NCBI RefSeq assembly: GCF_014635885.1
Contig: NZ_BMDR01000003.1
Location: forward strand, 310,001 to 374,000
Direction of reading: 5' to 3'
Length of the DNA: 64,000 nucleotides
Source of the DNA: Acinetobacter vivianii
GTDB taxonomy: Bacteria > Pseudomonadota > Gammaproteobacteria > Pseudomonadales > Moraxellaceae
A program made the position numbers and the translations under genes. Of the stretch, positions 26,607-36,478 are shown piece after piece. The notes under the pieces are model-generated. The model was given only the letters and a program-made list of their open reading frames with translations, was not told where the DNA came from and did not search any database. The stretch's first letter is position 1. Each line of letters starts with the position of its first letter.

Positions 26607-27584
26607 TTAGGGCTTCAACAAGACTTTACCTTGACGAGCGCCCTGGGTTGCCTTGAGTGCAGCAGTTTTGATTTCGTCAAAGCTAAAGACACCTTCAACA
26701 GGTAGAACCAATTTCTTTTGCGCTGCCAGTGTCAGAAGTTCTACAAATAATGCCTTTTTACGCTCTGCTGGCATTTCTTTACTCACCACGCTTGCCCAGA
26801 AACCTTTTACCGTCGCCTGTTTAAAAATCAGGTCACCCGATGAAATCTGCATGGTTTCGCCTGTCATGCTACCAAATGAAACCAATAGGCTATTTTCACT
26901 GAGTAGATTCAACATTTCACCACTGGCACTACCACCAATAGAATCCACTCCTGCAATTAATGCTTGATCTGCATGGATGTTTTTAACTTGCTGTTTCCAA
27001 TCGTCCTGATCCGTCGCCACCACGTGCTGGATGCCGAGTGCCTGCATTTCTGCAATCGCATCAGTACGGCGAACCAGATTAATAACTTGTAACCCACGTG
27101 CTTGAGCAATCATTGCCACGGTTTTACCAACCGCACCATTTGCTGTGTTCTGAATTAACCATTGACCCGGCTGTACATTCACAAAATCCAGTAGCATCAA
27201 GGCGCTGATTGGCATGCCGATCAATTGAGCTGCTGTTTCATTATCAATCGCATCATTTAAGGGAATAATGCCGTGTGCAGGTGCAATAAAATATTCTGCC
27301 CAACTGCCATGTACACCAGCAACCGCAACACGTTGGCCTAATTTACTTTCATCAACACCTTCACCTACCGCATCAACAATCCCCACCGCTTCGCTCCCCC
27401 CAATGGCAGGGAGTGTTGGCTTATAGCCATAGCTACCACGCACAGTCCAGACATCATGGTTATGCATAGGAGACATGATGGTTTTAATACGAACTTCACC
27501 TGCTTTCGGTTCAGGCTGTGGCATTTCTGCCTGCTGTAATACGTCTACAGGTTCACCAAAACTTTGATGGATAATACTTTGCAT
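26607..27584 (-). CDS. MDR-superfamily oxidoreductase (quinone/alcohol dehydrogenase type)
   Basis: 325 residues with the MDR fold: a GroES-like N-terminal domain and a Rossmann domain (IQNTANGAVGKTVAMIAQ near residues 140-157). It lacks the catalytic zinc ligands of true alcohol dehydrogenases and the structural-zinc Cys cluster, so a quinone or enoyl reductase using NADPH is most likely. It lies three bases from the TetR gene, which probably controls it; a role in detoxifying reactive electrophiles fits this regulator type. Confidence 0.87.
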   Translation of the reverse strand: MQSIIHQSFGEPVDVLQQAEMPQPEPKAGEVRIKTIMSPMHNHDVWTVRGSYGYKPTLPAIGGSEAVGIVDAVGEGVDESKLGQRVAVAGVHGSWAEYFIAPAHGIIPLNDAIDNETAAQLIGMPISALMLLDFVNVQPGQWLIQNTANGAVGKTVAMIAQARGLQVINLVRRTDAIAEMQALGIQHVVATDQDDWKQQVKNIHADQALIAGVDSIGGSASGEMLNLLSENSLLVSFGSMTGETMQISSGDLIFKQATVKGFWASVVSKEMPAERKKALFVELLTLAAQKKLVLPVEGVFSFDEIKTAALKATQGARQGKVLLKP

Positions 27585-27587
27585 GGT

Positions 27588-28190
27588 TTATTCCTTGGTC
27601 GGTTGTAACAGCTGTTGTGTTGTTTCTAAAGCTAAATGTAGCGGCGCTTTGTCTTGAGCTAACTTGGTCATCAGGGCCGCACCCAGCCATAATTGATACA
27701 TCACCTGCGCTGTTTTAAATGGGTCAAGATGTAGTGGAATGGAGCCTTGTTGTTGCCCTTCTTGCAGTAACAGTGCCACTCGCTGTGTCAGTCGATGGAC
27801 ACCGAGATTGAGAATCTCACGCATGTCCTCAGATAAATCTGCAACCTCTGCACCTAATTTCACAATCAGACAATTCTCCGCCCAACTGCCATACACAGGA
27901 TCATCAATCCATGCCTGCCATAAAGCCATCAGGCGCGCATGGGCATTTGGTTCAGTCTGTTGCCAAAGTTGCTCTACCCGAACTTTATAGTCCGCCATGT
28001 ACTGTTCTAGTAAGGCACAGCCAAAGGCTTCCTTAGAAGCAAAATAATGGTAGAACGACCCTTTCGGGACATCACAGGTCTTGAGAATTTCTTGCAAGCC
28101 GACCCCAACAAAACCTTTACGTAATACCAGTTCAAAGCTGGTATCAAGAATGTGTTGTCGAGTCGCTTCACTTTTCGTTGATCGTTTCAT
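27588..28190 (-). CDS. TetR/AcrR-family regulator (NemR/AcuR-like)
   Basis: 200 residues with an N-terminal TetR HTH (residues 13-60, VGLQEILKTCDVPKGSFYHYFASKE). The VPKGSFYHYFxSKE helix is typical of the NemR/AcuR branch that binds TAGACC-type palindromes, and such a palindrome lies at 28212-28226 directly upstream. The start is ATG 28190; a GTG two codons earlier is possible. It likely represses itself and the downstream oxidoreductase. Confidence 0.87.
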   Translation of the reverse strand: MKRSTKSEATRQHILDTSFELVLRKGFVGVGLQEILKTCDVPKGSFYHYFASKEAFGCALLEQYMADYKVRVEQLWQQTEPNAHARLMALWQAWIDDPVYGSWAENCLIVKLGAEVADLSEDMREILNLGVHRLTQRVALLLQEGQQQGSIPLHLDPFKTAQVMYQLWLGAALMTKLAQDKAPLHLALETTQQLLQPTKE

Positions 28191-28211
28191 AAACACACTA
28201 TAAATTAATAT

Positions 28212-28226
28212 TAGACCAGTCGTCTA
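28212..28226. promoter_or_regulatory. Probable operator of the TetR regulator
   Basis: TAGAC and GTCTA form a perfect inverted repeat with five bases between (TAGACCAGTCGTCTA). It lies about 20 bases upstream of the regulator start and resembles the NemR box TAGACC-N4-GGTCTA. Binding is inferred. Confidence 0.65.
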
Positions 28227-28434
28227 GTAATTTATGTATTTTTATTCTCTCTCTGTTTATCAGTAGTAATCTGCGACATTGAATGCTAAAAATACAAGGC
28301 ATATTGCATAAGACAAATGTGAACCAGTTCATTAACCGTCACAATTTGTCGTTTTAAATATTTTTATACCACTTGAACAATTTTAAATCGTTATCATATA
28401 CATGTTTTCATGTTCAGCTTATTGAGATGTATTT

Positions 28435-31266
28435 ATGAGTCAAAGTCATATCCGTATTCGAGGCGCACGTACTCATAATTTAAAAAATGTGTCACTCGAT
28501 ATCCCACGTGACAAGTTTGTGGTGATTACGGGACTTTCTGGCTCAGGAAAATCATCCTTGGCCTTTGATACCTTGTATGCCGAAGGCCAGCGCCGTTATG
28601 TCGAATCACTGTCGGCTTATGCGCGCCAATTCCTGTCACAAATGGAAAAACCAGAAGTTGATTCGATTGAAGGCTTATCGCCTGCGATTGCGATTGAACA
28701 AAAATCAACGAGTCATAACCCACGTTCGACCGTCGGTACCATTACTGAAATTTACGACTATTTGCGTTTGCTTTATGCACGCGTGGGTACACCGTATTGC
28801 CCTGAACATGATTTGCCTATGGTGGCACAAACCATTTCAGAAATGGTCGATGCCGTTAAAAGTCTGGAAGAAGGCACTGCTTTGATGTTGCTTGCACCTG
28901 TGGTGCGTGAGCGTAAAGGTGAATACACCCAACTGTTTGAACAGTTACAAGGCCAAGGTTTTGTTCGTGCTCGTGTCGATGGTGAAATCATTGATATTGA
29001 TACCCCACCTGAACTGGACAAAAAGAAAAAACATACCATTGAAGTGGTGGTCGATCGTTTTAAAGTGCGTGACGATCTCGGTAACCGTATTGCAGAATCG
29101 TTTGAAACCGCATTACGTCTAGGCGGTGATATTGCGGTTTTATCATGGATGAATGGCGAACATCCTGAACGCGTGTTTTCGGCAAAACATTCTTGTCCAG
29201 AATGTGACCGCGCCGTAGCTGAACTTGAACCACGTCTATTTTCATTCAACAACCCATTCGGTGCCTGCCCTGTCTGTGATGGTTTGGGCACGCGTAGCCA
29301 TTTCAGTTCAGATAAACTGATTCCAAATCCTGAAATCTCAATCAGCCAAGGTGCAATTCGTGGTTGGGACAGGCAGCGCCCGTATTACTACACCATGTTG
29401 CAAAAAGTCGCGGATCATTTCGGTATTGATCTGGATGAGCCTTGGAATAAACTCGATAAAGATACGCAAAAGAAATTCCTGCAAGGCACAGGCAAAGAGA
29501 AAATCGACCTCAGTTATATTGATGAGCGTGGTCGTAAGCACAGTCGTGTGCAAGCCTTTGAAGGGATTTTGCCGCATCTGGAACGTCGCTACCGTGAAAC
29601 TGAATCGAATTATGTCCGTGATGATCTGGCACAATACCTGTCGAATGCAGCATGTGATGCTTGCGGCGGTTCACGTTTGAATGAAATTTCTCGTCACGTG
29701 CGTGTCAAAGACAAAACCATTGCACAAATTACCAAGATGTCGATTGGTGATGCGGAAAATTATTATCAAGACCTGAATCTTGAAGGTGCTAAAGGTGAAA
29801 TCGCCGATAAAATCTTTAAAGAGATTCGTGAGCGTTTACACTTTCTGGTCAGTGTTGGCCTGAATTATCTCAGTTTGGCACGTTCAGCCGAAACCCTTTC
29901 AGGTGGTGAAGCACAACGTATTCGTCTGGCTTCTCAGATCGGTGCAGGTTTAATGGGCGTGATGTATGTGCTGGATGAACCTTCGATTGGTTTACATCAA
30001 CGTGATAATGATCGCTTATTACAAACCCTGATTCGCTTGCGTGATCTCGGCAATACCGTGCTTGTAGTTGAGCATGATGAAGATGCCATCCGTGCTGCTG
30101 ACCATATTATTGATATCGGACCAGGTGCGGGTATTCATGGTGGCGCCGTGATTGCGGAAGGAACTTATGATGAATTGGCCAATCATGCCGACTCGCTTAC
30201 AGGTCAATATCTGTCAGGTAAATTGAAGATTGAAGTACCAAAACAACGTACCCAATCTCCTCGCCCTGATGAAGTGATCAAACTCTCTGGTGCAAGCGGA
30301 CACAACTTACAGAACGTTGATCTGACCATTCCATTGGGTATCATGACCTGTGTGACTGGGGTATCTGGTTCTGGTAAATCAACGCTGATCAATCGTACCT
30401 TGTTGCCTTTGGCTGCGACTCAACTGAATGGCGCAACAACACTGACTGCTGAAAAATTTGACTCGATTGATGGTTTACAACATTTGGATAAAGTGGTTGA
30501 TATTGACCAGAGTCCTATTGGTCGTACCCCACGTTCAAACCCTGCAACTTATACTGGTTTATTCACCCCGATTCGTGAATTGTTTGCACAAACACCTGAA
30601 GCCAAAGCACGTGGTTATAGCGCAGGTCGTTTCTCATTTAACGTGAAAGGCGGTCGCTGTGAAGCGTGTGAAGGCGACGGCATGATCAAAGTCGCAATGC
30701 ACTTCCTGCCTGATATGTATGTGCCTTGTGACGCTTGTCATGGCAAGCGTTACAACCGTGAGACTTTAGAAGTCGGTTATAAAGGCAAGAATATTTCTGA
30801 TGTCTTGGAAATGACGGTGGAAGATGCAGCGGAGTTCTTTAGTGCCATTCCTGTAATTCATCGTCGTTTAGATACTTTAACTCAAGTCGGTCTTGGCTAT
30901 ATCCGTTTAGGACAAGCAGCGACCACCCTTTCAGGTGGTGAAGCACAACGTGTGAAACTGGCACGTGAGTTGGCAAAGCGCGATACGGGTCGAACCTTAT
31001 ATATCTTGGATGAACCGACTACAGGTCTGCATTTCCATGATATTGCCAAGTTACTCGACATTTTGTATGAGCTACGCAATAAGGGTAACACCATCGTTGT
31101 GATTGAGCATAATCTGGATGTGATCAAGACTGCTGACTGGGTAATTGATTTAGGCCCTGAAGGTGGTTCTGGTGGTGGTCAAATCATTGCCGAAGGCACA
31201 CCTGAACAAGTGGCTCAAGTTGAGATTTCACATACAGGTCGCTTCTTAAAGCCGATGTTGAAATAA
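28435..31266 (+). CDS. uvrA: UvrABC excinuclease subunit A
   Basis: 943 residues, the damage-recognition ATPase of nucleotide excision repair. There are two ABC modules: Walker [10 protein letters not shown] near residues 33-41 and GVSGSGKST in the second half, signature LSGGEAQR in both, and the zinc modules CPECDRAV / CPVCDGLG and CEACEGDGM / CDACHGKR. Full length and intact. The UvrA dimer loads UvrB on damaged DNA. The terminator follows at 31288. Confidence 0.97.
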   Translation: MSQSHIRIRGARTHNLKNVSLDIPRDKFVVITGLSGSGKSSLAFDTLYAEGQRRYVESLSAYARQFLSQMEKPEVDSIEGLSPAIAIEQKSTSHNPRSTVGTITEIYDYLRLLYARVGTPYCPEHDLPMVAQTISEMVDAVKSLEEGTALMLLAPVVRERKGEYTQLFEQLQGQGFVRARVDGEIIDIDTPPELDKKKKHTIEVVVDRFKVRDDLGNRIAESFETALRLGGDIAVLSWMNGEHPERVFSAKHSCPECDRAVAELEPRLFSFNNPFGACPVCDGLGTRSHFSSDKLIPNPEISISQGAIRGWDRQRPYYYTMLQKVADHFGIDLDEPWNKLDKDTQKKFLQGTGKEKIDLSYIDERGRKHSRVQAFEGILPHLERRYRETESNYVRDDLAQYLSNAACDACGGSRLNEISRHVRVKDKTIAQITKMSIGDAENYYQDLNLEGAKGEIADKIFKEIRERLHFLVSVGLNYLSLARSAETLSGGEAQRIRLASQIGAGLMGVMYVLDEPSIGLHQRDNDRLLQTLIRLRDLGNTVLVVEHDEDAIRAADHIIDIGPGAGIHGGAVIAEGTYDELANHADSLTGQYLSGKLKIEVPKQRTQSPRPDEVIKLSGASGHNLQNVDLTIPLGIMTCVTGVSGSGKSTLINRTLLPLAATQLNGATTLTAEKFDSIDGLQHLDKVVDIDQSPIGRTPRSNPATYTGLFTPIRELFAQTPEAKARGYSAGRFSFNVKGGRCEACEGDGMIKVAMHFLPDMYVPCDACHGKRYNRETLEVGYKGKNISDVLEMTVEDAAEFFSAIPVIHRRLDTLTQVGLGYIRLGQAATTLSGGEAQRVKLARELAKRDTGRTLYILDEPTTGLHFHDIAKLLDILYELRNKGNTIVVIEHNLDVIKTADWVIDLGPEGGSGGGQIIAEGTPEQVAQVEISHTGRFLKPMLK

Positions 31267-31287
31267 AATCCAATTTCTTGTAATTTC

Positions 31288-31322
31288 ATGATAAAAGGGT
31301 GATACATTCACCCTTTTATCAT
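31288..31322 (+). terminator. Terminator after uvrA
   Basis: ATGATAAAAGGGTGA pairs with TCACCCTTTTATCAT around a short loop and is followed by TTT. It ends five bases before the next gene, which must therefore be expressed by read-through or from a promoter inside or next to this hairpin. Confidence 0.85.
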
Positions 31323-31326
31323 TTTT

Positions 31327-32586
31327 ATGCCAAAAAAAATCAAAGATAATCAGTCTATCAAGACATTAGTTGACTTACTAAAAGTAGGTCAAGTAAGTTT
31401 TAAAGTATTAGATAAACTTCCTGCTATTTATAAACTCAATCCAAGAATTAAATCATTGAAAGAAAATTTTTTAGAAATTCAAGATATGAGTAGTATTTTA
31501 GACTTACCAGACCAATTTAATGAACTCTTTGCCACGAATGGTTGGATTTGTCAAAACGATTTAAACCAAAATATTTTAGAAGAAGCTGTAAAACTCGGCT
31601 TAGAAAACAAAATTGATGAAGCTAAAAAAATTTTAATAGATTCAATTGATGAGATTTTTATAGATCGAATATTAATAAAGTGTCAAAGCCGTGAACATTT
31701 TAAATTAAGAGTAGATCTGCTTACGTTATTAAAAACAGATTATTTGGAAGAGAGATACCATGCATGTATTCCTCTATTATTAGCTCTTATAGATGGTCTA
31801 GCCAATGATATTTCAAAACATATAGGCTTCTTTACTGAAAAAGCTGAATTTGAGCTCTTTGATAGTATTACAGCACATTCTAGTGGACTGCCATTTCTTA
31901 AAATGATCATGAACTCATCACGTAGAACTACATGTAGTGAAAAAATCACTATTCCCTATCGCAATGGTATTTTGCATGGTCGAGACTTAAATTTTGCCAA
32001 TAAAGAAGTCGCTTCTAAATGCTGGTGGGTATTAGCTGCTCTTATAGATTGGGCAGACGAAAAAAGTATTAAAAAACAAAAAAAAGAAGAACCATTCTTA
32101 GAAATATTACAAAGATATAGCGAAACTATTAAACTTCACCAAAGGATTGATTCATGGCAAAAACGCCCTATTCAAAGCTTATCTTTTTGGCAAAAACAGA
32201 CAATTGAAACGCTAGAGAACAATAGCCCTGAATATAGATTATTAGAATTCTTACAGTTATGGAAAAATAAGCAATGGGGTAAAATCACTCCTATCTTATT
32301 TCATACTCTAGGTCTGCATCATGGAAAAGAAACAAAAAAAATTGTAAATGACTATTCTACTATTCAAGTATTAGATTTTTATATTATGGATTCTAAGGAT
32401 CAGAATCCCTCAAGTACTATTATTAAAACCTATCTTCATTATATAAAAAATGGAACGAATTTTAATAAAGAAGTCTTGATATCTCTAAATTATGCCACTC
32501 AAGCTACTGGTTTGCCTGAGCTGAGAAATGAACCAAATGGGAAATGGTTTATTTTACAAAATGCACTAAGCGACATCTTGTTCTAA
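31327..32586 (+). CDS. AT-rich accessory protein with HEPN-like RNxxxH motif
   Basis: 419 residues, Lys/Asn/Ile-rich and clearly more AT-rich than its neighbours, which suggests transfer. The only motif I recognise is RNGILHG at 212-218, an R-N-x3-H signature of HEPN ribonuclease domains, set in helical context (residues 130-240). There is no membrane segment or nucleotide-binding loop. The start at ATG 31327 follows the uvrA terminator by four bases, so no normal leader is available. HEPN proteins often act as RNases in toxin or anti-phage systems; that role is inferred, as no partner antitoxin is adjacent. Confidence 0.72.
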   Translation: MPKKIKDNQSIKTLVDLLKVGQVSFKVLDKLPAIYKLNPRIKSLKENFLEIQDMSSILDLPDQFNELFATNGWICQNDLNQNILEEAVKLGLENKIDEAKKILIDSIDEIFIDRILIKCQSREHFKLRVDLLTLLKTDYLEERYHACIPLLLALIDGLANDISKHIGFFTEKAEFELFDSITAHSSGLPFLKMIMNSSRRTTCSEKITIPYRNGILHGRDLNFANKEVASKCWWVLAALIDWADEKSIKKQKKEEPFLEILQRYSETIKLHQRIDSWQKRPIQSLSFWQKQTIETLENNSPEYRLLEFLQLWKNKQWGKITPILFHTLGLHHGKETKKIVNDYSTIQVLDFYIMDSKDQNPSSTIIKTYLHYIKNGTNFNKEVLISLNYATQATGLPELRNEPNGKWFILQNALSDILF

Positions 32587-32624
32587 ATAACACCTTTCAT
32601 AGCAAACATTAGTGAATAAAATTA

Positions 32625-32657
32625 ATAGAAGTTTGTAAATTCTACAAACTTCTATTT
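32625..32657. terminator. Bidirectional terminator
   Basis: ATAGAAGTTTGTA pairs perfectly with TACAAACTTCTAT around five bases. It stands between two convergent genes (HEPN-like and GGDEF) and overlaps the GGDEF stop codon. Confidence 0.85.
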
Positions 32658-34378
32658 CAACCCTCTACAATATTCTTTCCTTTTGCCTTCGCTTTTAACA
32701 GCGACTGGTCTGCTTTTTCTAACAACGCTAACCAACTATTTGCCCCAATCGCAACCCCGATACTCACCGAAACCTGAATCGCCTCAGCCAAACTCGGAAT
32801 CATAATATTTTCCTGAATAACACCTAGACGAATATTCTCTGCAATGGCTTTAGCAGCGTCCATTTGAATATTTTCAAGAACAATCAGAAACTCATCACCG
32901 CCATAACGCACGATCAGGTCAGAAGCTCGCACATTGCGTTTAAGCTGATCTGCAATCATGGTAATGACCTGATCTCCGACAATATGCCCGTACTGATCAT
33001 TTACAAACTTAAAATTATCAATATCAATCGCGATCACACACGTTTGTGATAAGCCCTCAGGTTTAGCTTCCAGCGCAGCAATATATTCTTCCAATGCCAA
33101 CCGGTTTGCCACACCTGTCAGTACATCAGAATTCGCGATTTGCTTTAATTGCAACTCCATCGTATCGCGCTGTTTCAACATACCTTTGAGTTTATCGATG
33201 GCTTCAAACAAGGAAAAAAACTCTTCCTTGTTTTTGGTCATATGAGAAAGCTCATCGGAAGTCCCCGAAAGACGCAAAATCATATTTCGTGCATTGATTA
33301 ATGGCCCAAATACCCTTCTCTTGGCATAAATCATGGTAAAGATGGCAATCAGCAACGATAAACTGGAAATACACAGGGTAAAGATAAACTGTAGTTTTGC
33401 ACGTCGGTTTTGATCTTCTGCAACTTCAATACTGTCGTTCAGAATATAACTCTGCAAATCCATCACAGTGGTAAATTTTCCGACCATTTGATCGGTCAAT
33501 TCCGTCCCTGAAATAAAATAAGCTTCATTATTTTTACTTTCATCCAGTAACTGCGAAATGATGGGCAGTCCCTTATCCAGAAATTCTGTTTTTACCCGTA
33601 AATAAAGTCGAACATATTCAGGTGATTTTGATTGTTCAGGCTGGATAGTATCAATCAGCCCCCAAAGATAAATGGCTTGGTGCTGAGTCTGTAATGAACG
33701 CGCCCGATTCTCATCAGAAATTTTCTCATCGAATGTCACAGGTGCCATAATATTTGAAGCCACACGACCAGCCTGATCCCGCATATCGGTCAAAATCAGG
33801 ATCGAGGTGAAATAGTTCGACATTTTGCTATTTTTACTGTTCGACTGAACCATCAGCCATTTTAAAAGTTCGCGACTTTCGTCCCAAACATCAAACATGG
33901 ACAGAATAGCGCGATCAAACTGGATCGATGTTCGCTGATGCTTCGGAGTATCCGCATACGCGTCCACGACAGTACGTGCCTGAGCTAATTTCGTCTTAAG
34001 ATCTGTATCTAGGTCTTCGGCAATCATTTCAAAACCATTGTGTTTTAAAACTTCAATGGTTCGATCAATTTGCATATCGACAAGTTTTCGATATTCCAGC
34101 AATTCCTTACGATTTTCAGCCAGATCTTGAGGCTGACTCGACATCACCTTATTTGAAGGCGCGCGCTCTTTGGAAATTTTATTTGCGGTCTTGACCAAGC
34201 TACGCAAACTAATAATTTCGGTCAGTGTTTGATTGGTTCTTATATATTCTTGATAACTATTAATAATTAAAGGAATGGAAAGATAGGAAATAGAAAAAAT
34301 AATAACGAGCATGCAAAGAAATAGGCGCCGACTAATTTGCTCAGAACGTAATTTCGAGCTTTTTAAGTGTTGCCCCAT
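32657..34378 (-). CDS. Membrane-anchored diguanylate cyclase (GGDEF domain)
   Basis: 573 residues: a membrane helix near residues 20-45, an extracytoplasmic sensor region of about 280 residues, a second membrane helix near 330-350, a linker and a C-terminal GGDEF domain. GGDEF is intact at 493-497 (RYGGDEFLIV) and an inhibitory I-site RASD is at 484-487, five residues before it. It should make cyclic di-GMP with product inhibition. The sensor signal is unknown. ATG 34378 follows AGGTG; a GTG two codons upstream is possible. Confidence 0.9.
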   Translation of the reverse strand: MGQHLKSSKLRSEQISRRLFLCMLVIIFSISYLSIPLIINSYQEYIRTNQTLTEIISLRSLVKTANKISKERAPSNKVMSSQPQDLAENRKELLEYRKLVDMQIDRTIEVLKHNGFEMIAEDLDTDLKTKLAQARTVVDAYADTPKHQRTSIQFDRAILSMFDVWDESRELLKWLMVQSNSKNSKMSNYFTSILILTDMRDQAGRVASNIMAPVTFDEKISDENRARSLQTQHQAIYLWGLIDTIQPEQSKSPEYVRLYLRVKTEFLDKGLPIISQLLDESKNNEAYFISGTELTDQMVGKFTTVMDLQSYILNDSIEVAEDQNRRAKLQFIFTLCISSLSLLIAIFTMIYAKRRVFGPLINARNMILRLSGTSDELSHMTKNKEEFFSLFEAIDKLKGMLKQRDTMELQLKQIANSDVLTGVANRLALEEYIAALEAKPEGLSQTCVIAIDIDNFKFVNDQYGHIVGDQVITMIADQLKRNVRASDLIVRYGGDEFLIVLENIQMDAAKAIAENIRLGVIQENIMIPSLAEAIQVSVSIGVAIGANSWLALLEKADQSLLKAKAKGKNIVEG

Positions 34379-34616
34379 TAACACACCTGACTATTTTTCA
34401 AAAAAGGTCTCGATTGCATTTTAAACAGATAATAATTTTACCTGAATTTTAAATCACACGACTACGATTATGCAGCGTTTTTTGTGCGTATTAAGCCATA
34501 ACAGCAAGATTCTCAAGTTTTCCAAGCAAACAATGAAAAGAAATATTATTTATTGAGAATAATTTTTATTTATATTTACTGGATTAAATCATATTGATCG
34601 TGTTTCAAATTTAGAA

Positions 34617-34902
34617 TATAAATGATAAAAGTCAAAAAGATAGCTCACATCTAGAAACTGCTTTAATTCAATTAATTACTCCAAAATGATCACTTACTTT
34701 TAAATATCAGTTTATTTTTAATCGAAAAACCCTATCTTTAAAATAAAAATTATCAATTTCACAAATTACTTTCCAAAGAACATAATTTCATCAAGCACTG
34801 AGATTCTTTGTTTTACATAGAAACCCTCAAGGATGTTTTCTCCCCAATGTGAAACATCCTTTTCGAACCCAGCTTTATCTTAAAAGCTGGGTCTTTTTTT
34901 AT
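34617..34902 (+). ncRNA. Candidate small RNA ended by two tandem terminators
   Basis: The 525 bases between the GGDEF gene and blaOXA hold no gene, yet two plus-strand terminator hairpins stand at 34831-34863 (GGATGTTT/AAACATCC, then TTTT) and 34868-34902 (ACCCAGCTTT/AAAGCTGGGT, then CTTTTTTT). TTGATC at 34594 and TATAAA at 34617 are 17 bases apart, which would start a transcript near 34630. The RNA is a prediction; no known family is recognised. Confidence 0.4.
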
Positions 34903-34909
34903 CAGAATT

Positions 34910-35746
34910 TTATTGAGGTAATAAACCTAACTGTTGTAAAGCTTGATAAACAATCGCTTTACGCGCATCCGCATGTTCTGCTTTTTTCATTTCCATATTC
35001 AGCGAAAATGCTGTGATTTGACCATTCGTTTGTTCAATCCAACCCGTCCACCATCCAACTTGAGGATTTACATCCATTCCCCAACCACTCTTGGCATAGA
35101 TTCTGGTTCCCTGAACATTTTCGATCAACAACATATCTCTGACTTGCTGCTGTGTTGAGGGATCAAATGGAAGTTGCTGTTTGGCTAAGGCATAAGCAAA
35201 TTTTACTTCCTCAACTGGCGTAATCTCCAAAGGCCCCACTAACCAAAAATTATCAACTTGCGCCCCTATATTTTGATTACCGTAGCCAACCCGCTTTACT
35301 TCACTTGCCATTAATTCTAGACCGATACGGCGCGCCAGCTCCTGATAGACAGGTACAGCCGAAGCCTGCATTCCCTCAGCAAGCGTTAAGTCCTTCTCCC
35401 AGCTACGGAAAGCCCGTTTCTGTCCATCCCATTTAAACACTTCATTAGGTGAGGTTTTATGGTGCTGTATACCAATCAAGGCATTGAGCATTTTAAAAGT
35501 TGAGGCCGGAATGTAACGCTGATCTGCACGGCTGAGATCATTGCCATATTTTTGAAAATTTTTGCCATCATAGGTGACTAATACACCAGTTGTCTGGATA
35601 TTTTCGAATGCAGTTGCGATCTGATCCTGCGTCTGTTTCTTTAAGACTAGAGGTTGAGCTTGGGACTGAATATTTTGACAACCGACCAGTGTTGCAGCTG
35701 AGATTACAGTTGCACATAGCGCGAGTAATTTTAATTTTTTAGACAT
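34910..35746 (-). CDS. Class D beta-lactamase (OXA type)
   Basis: 278 residues. The lipobox VGC at 21-23 after a hydrophobic N-terminus points to a lipoprotein. Class D motifs are complete: STFK at 82-85 (Ser82 nucleophile and Lys85, which is carbamylated in this class), SAV at 129-131, YGN at 155-157 and KSG at 219-221, with the FWLVGPL region between. It resembles the intrinsic OXA families of Acinetobacter species, but I cannot name the subgroup. Carbapenem hydrolysis cannot be judged from the sequence. No insertion sequence stands upstream to drive overexpression. It is separated from the porin gene by about 730 bases. Confidence 0.9.
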   Translation of the reverse strand: MSKKLKLLALCATVISAATLVGCQNIQSQAQPLVLKKQTQDQIATAFENIQTTGVLVTYDGKNFQKYGNDLSRADQRYIPASTFKMLNALIGIQHHKTSPNEVFKWDGQKRAFRSWEKDLTLAEGMQASAVPVYQELARRIGLELMASEVKRVGYGNQNIGAQVDNFWLVGPLEITPVEEVKFAYALAKQQLPFDPSTQQQVRDMLLIENVQGTRIYAKSGWGMDVNPQVGWWTGWIEQTNGQITAFSLNMEMKKAEHADARKAIVYQALQQLGLLPQ

Positions 35747-35845
35747 AATGAAAGAATTGAATAATACATGGAGAAATAATGACTATAAATTGTTTCTTCT
35801 CTCGGTGCTGTAGCATTATTTATGTGTACAAATAGAAATTGCAGA

Positions 35846-35879
35846 CAAAAAAAAGCTCAGCCTTGGGGAAAGCCGAGCT
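35846..35879 (-). terminator. Orphan minus-strand terminator upstream of blaOXA
   Basis: AGCTCAGCCTT pairs with AAAGCCGAGCT and the minus-strand tail is eight T. The 600 bases it would serve contain no reading frame, so a short transcript from about 35960 is possible. Confidence 0.65.
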
Positions 35880-36407
35880 AGTAAAACATTGATGTTTAAA
35901 ACATCGAAATACTCAAGAAAATGTTATGAGATACTAAAATGCAAATTAGATACCTCTTGCTTAGTATTATGTGAAGTACTTCTCGGAAAGTAAAGTCGAT
36001 TAAATAGATCGGAATTAAATTTCCAATCGTTTTTGTTAATTGGTTATTAAAAATCAGACTTATTGGGTATTTTCGGTTATATTAATTTGGCCAGAAGGAG
36101 CCATTTTTTGCATACTTCATCGCACAAAATACAAATAAGGTCATTTCAGCTCACGCTTTTAGTTGTCTTTTTATGACAAAATAAAGACCTTTATCAACGA
36201 AAAAAACGATTAAAATAATCGAACAAACCAATCAAACTATTCAACTGTGACATAGTGATTACATTCTATAAAAAGACAAAATGTAAGCTTATCTATTTGT
36301 TAGTTATATAATTTATAAAAGGTTGACAACAATTTAATTAAACGTTCACTTTTTGCACGATGACAAGTCAGATTTTGATCGCTTATCGGAAGGGAGAATT
36401 TATTACA
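35880..36407. other. Region between blaOXA and the porin gene, no supported gene
   Basis: About 530 very AT-rich bases. It contains a small palindromic stem (GATGTTT/AAACATC near 35891) and a weak minus-strand promoter-like pair (TTTACT, 17 bases, CATAAT) near 35960-36000. The blaOXA promoter should lie downstream of the terminator, close to 35780, but I could not choose hexamers with confidence. Confidence 0.4.
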
Positions 36408-36435
36408 TTGACTTCATAAATTGTTACAATACAAT
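36408..36435 (+). promoter_or_regulatory. Probable promoter of the Omp33-36-type porin
   Basis: TTGACT at 36408-36413 and TACAAT at 36430-36435 are 16 bases apart. The predicted start near 36442 gives a leader of about 37 bases. Confidence 0.6.
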
Positions 36436-36478
36436 GACTCCAAATTTACTCTTTCTTGTTTTAAAGCTGGAAATCATT

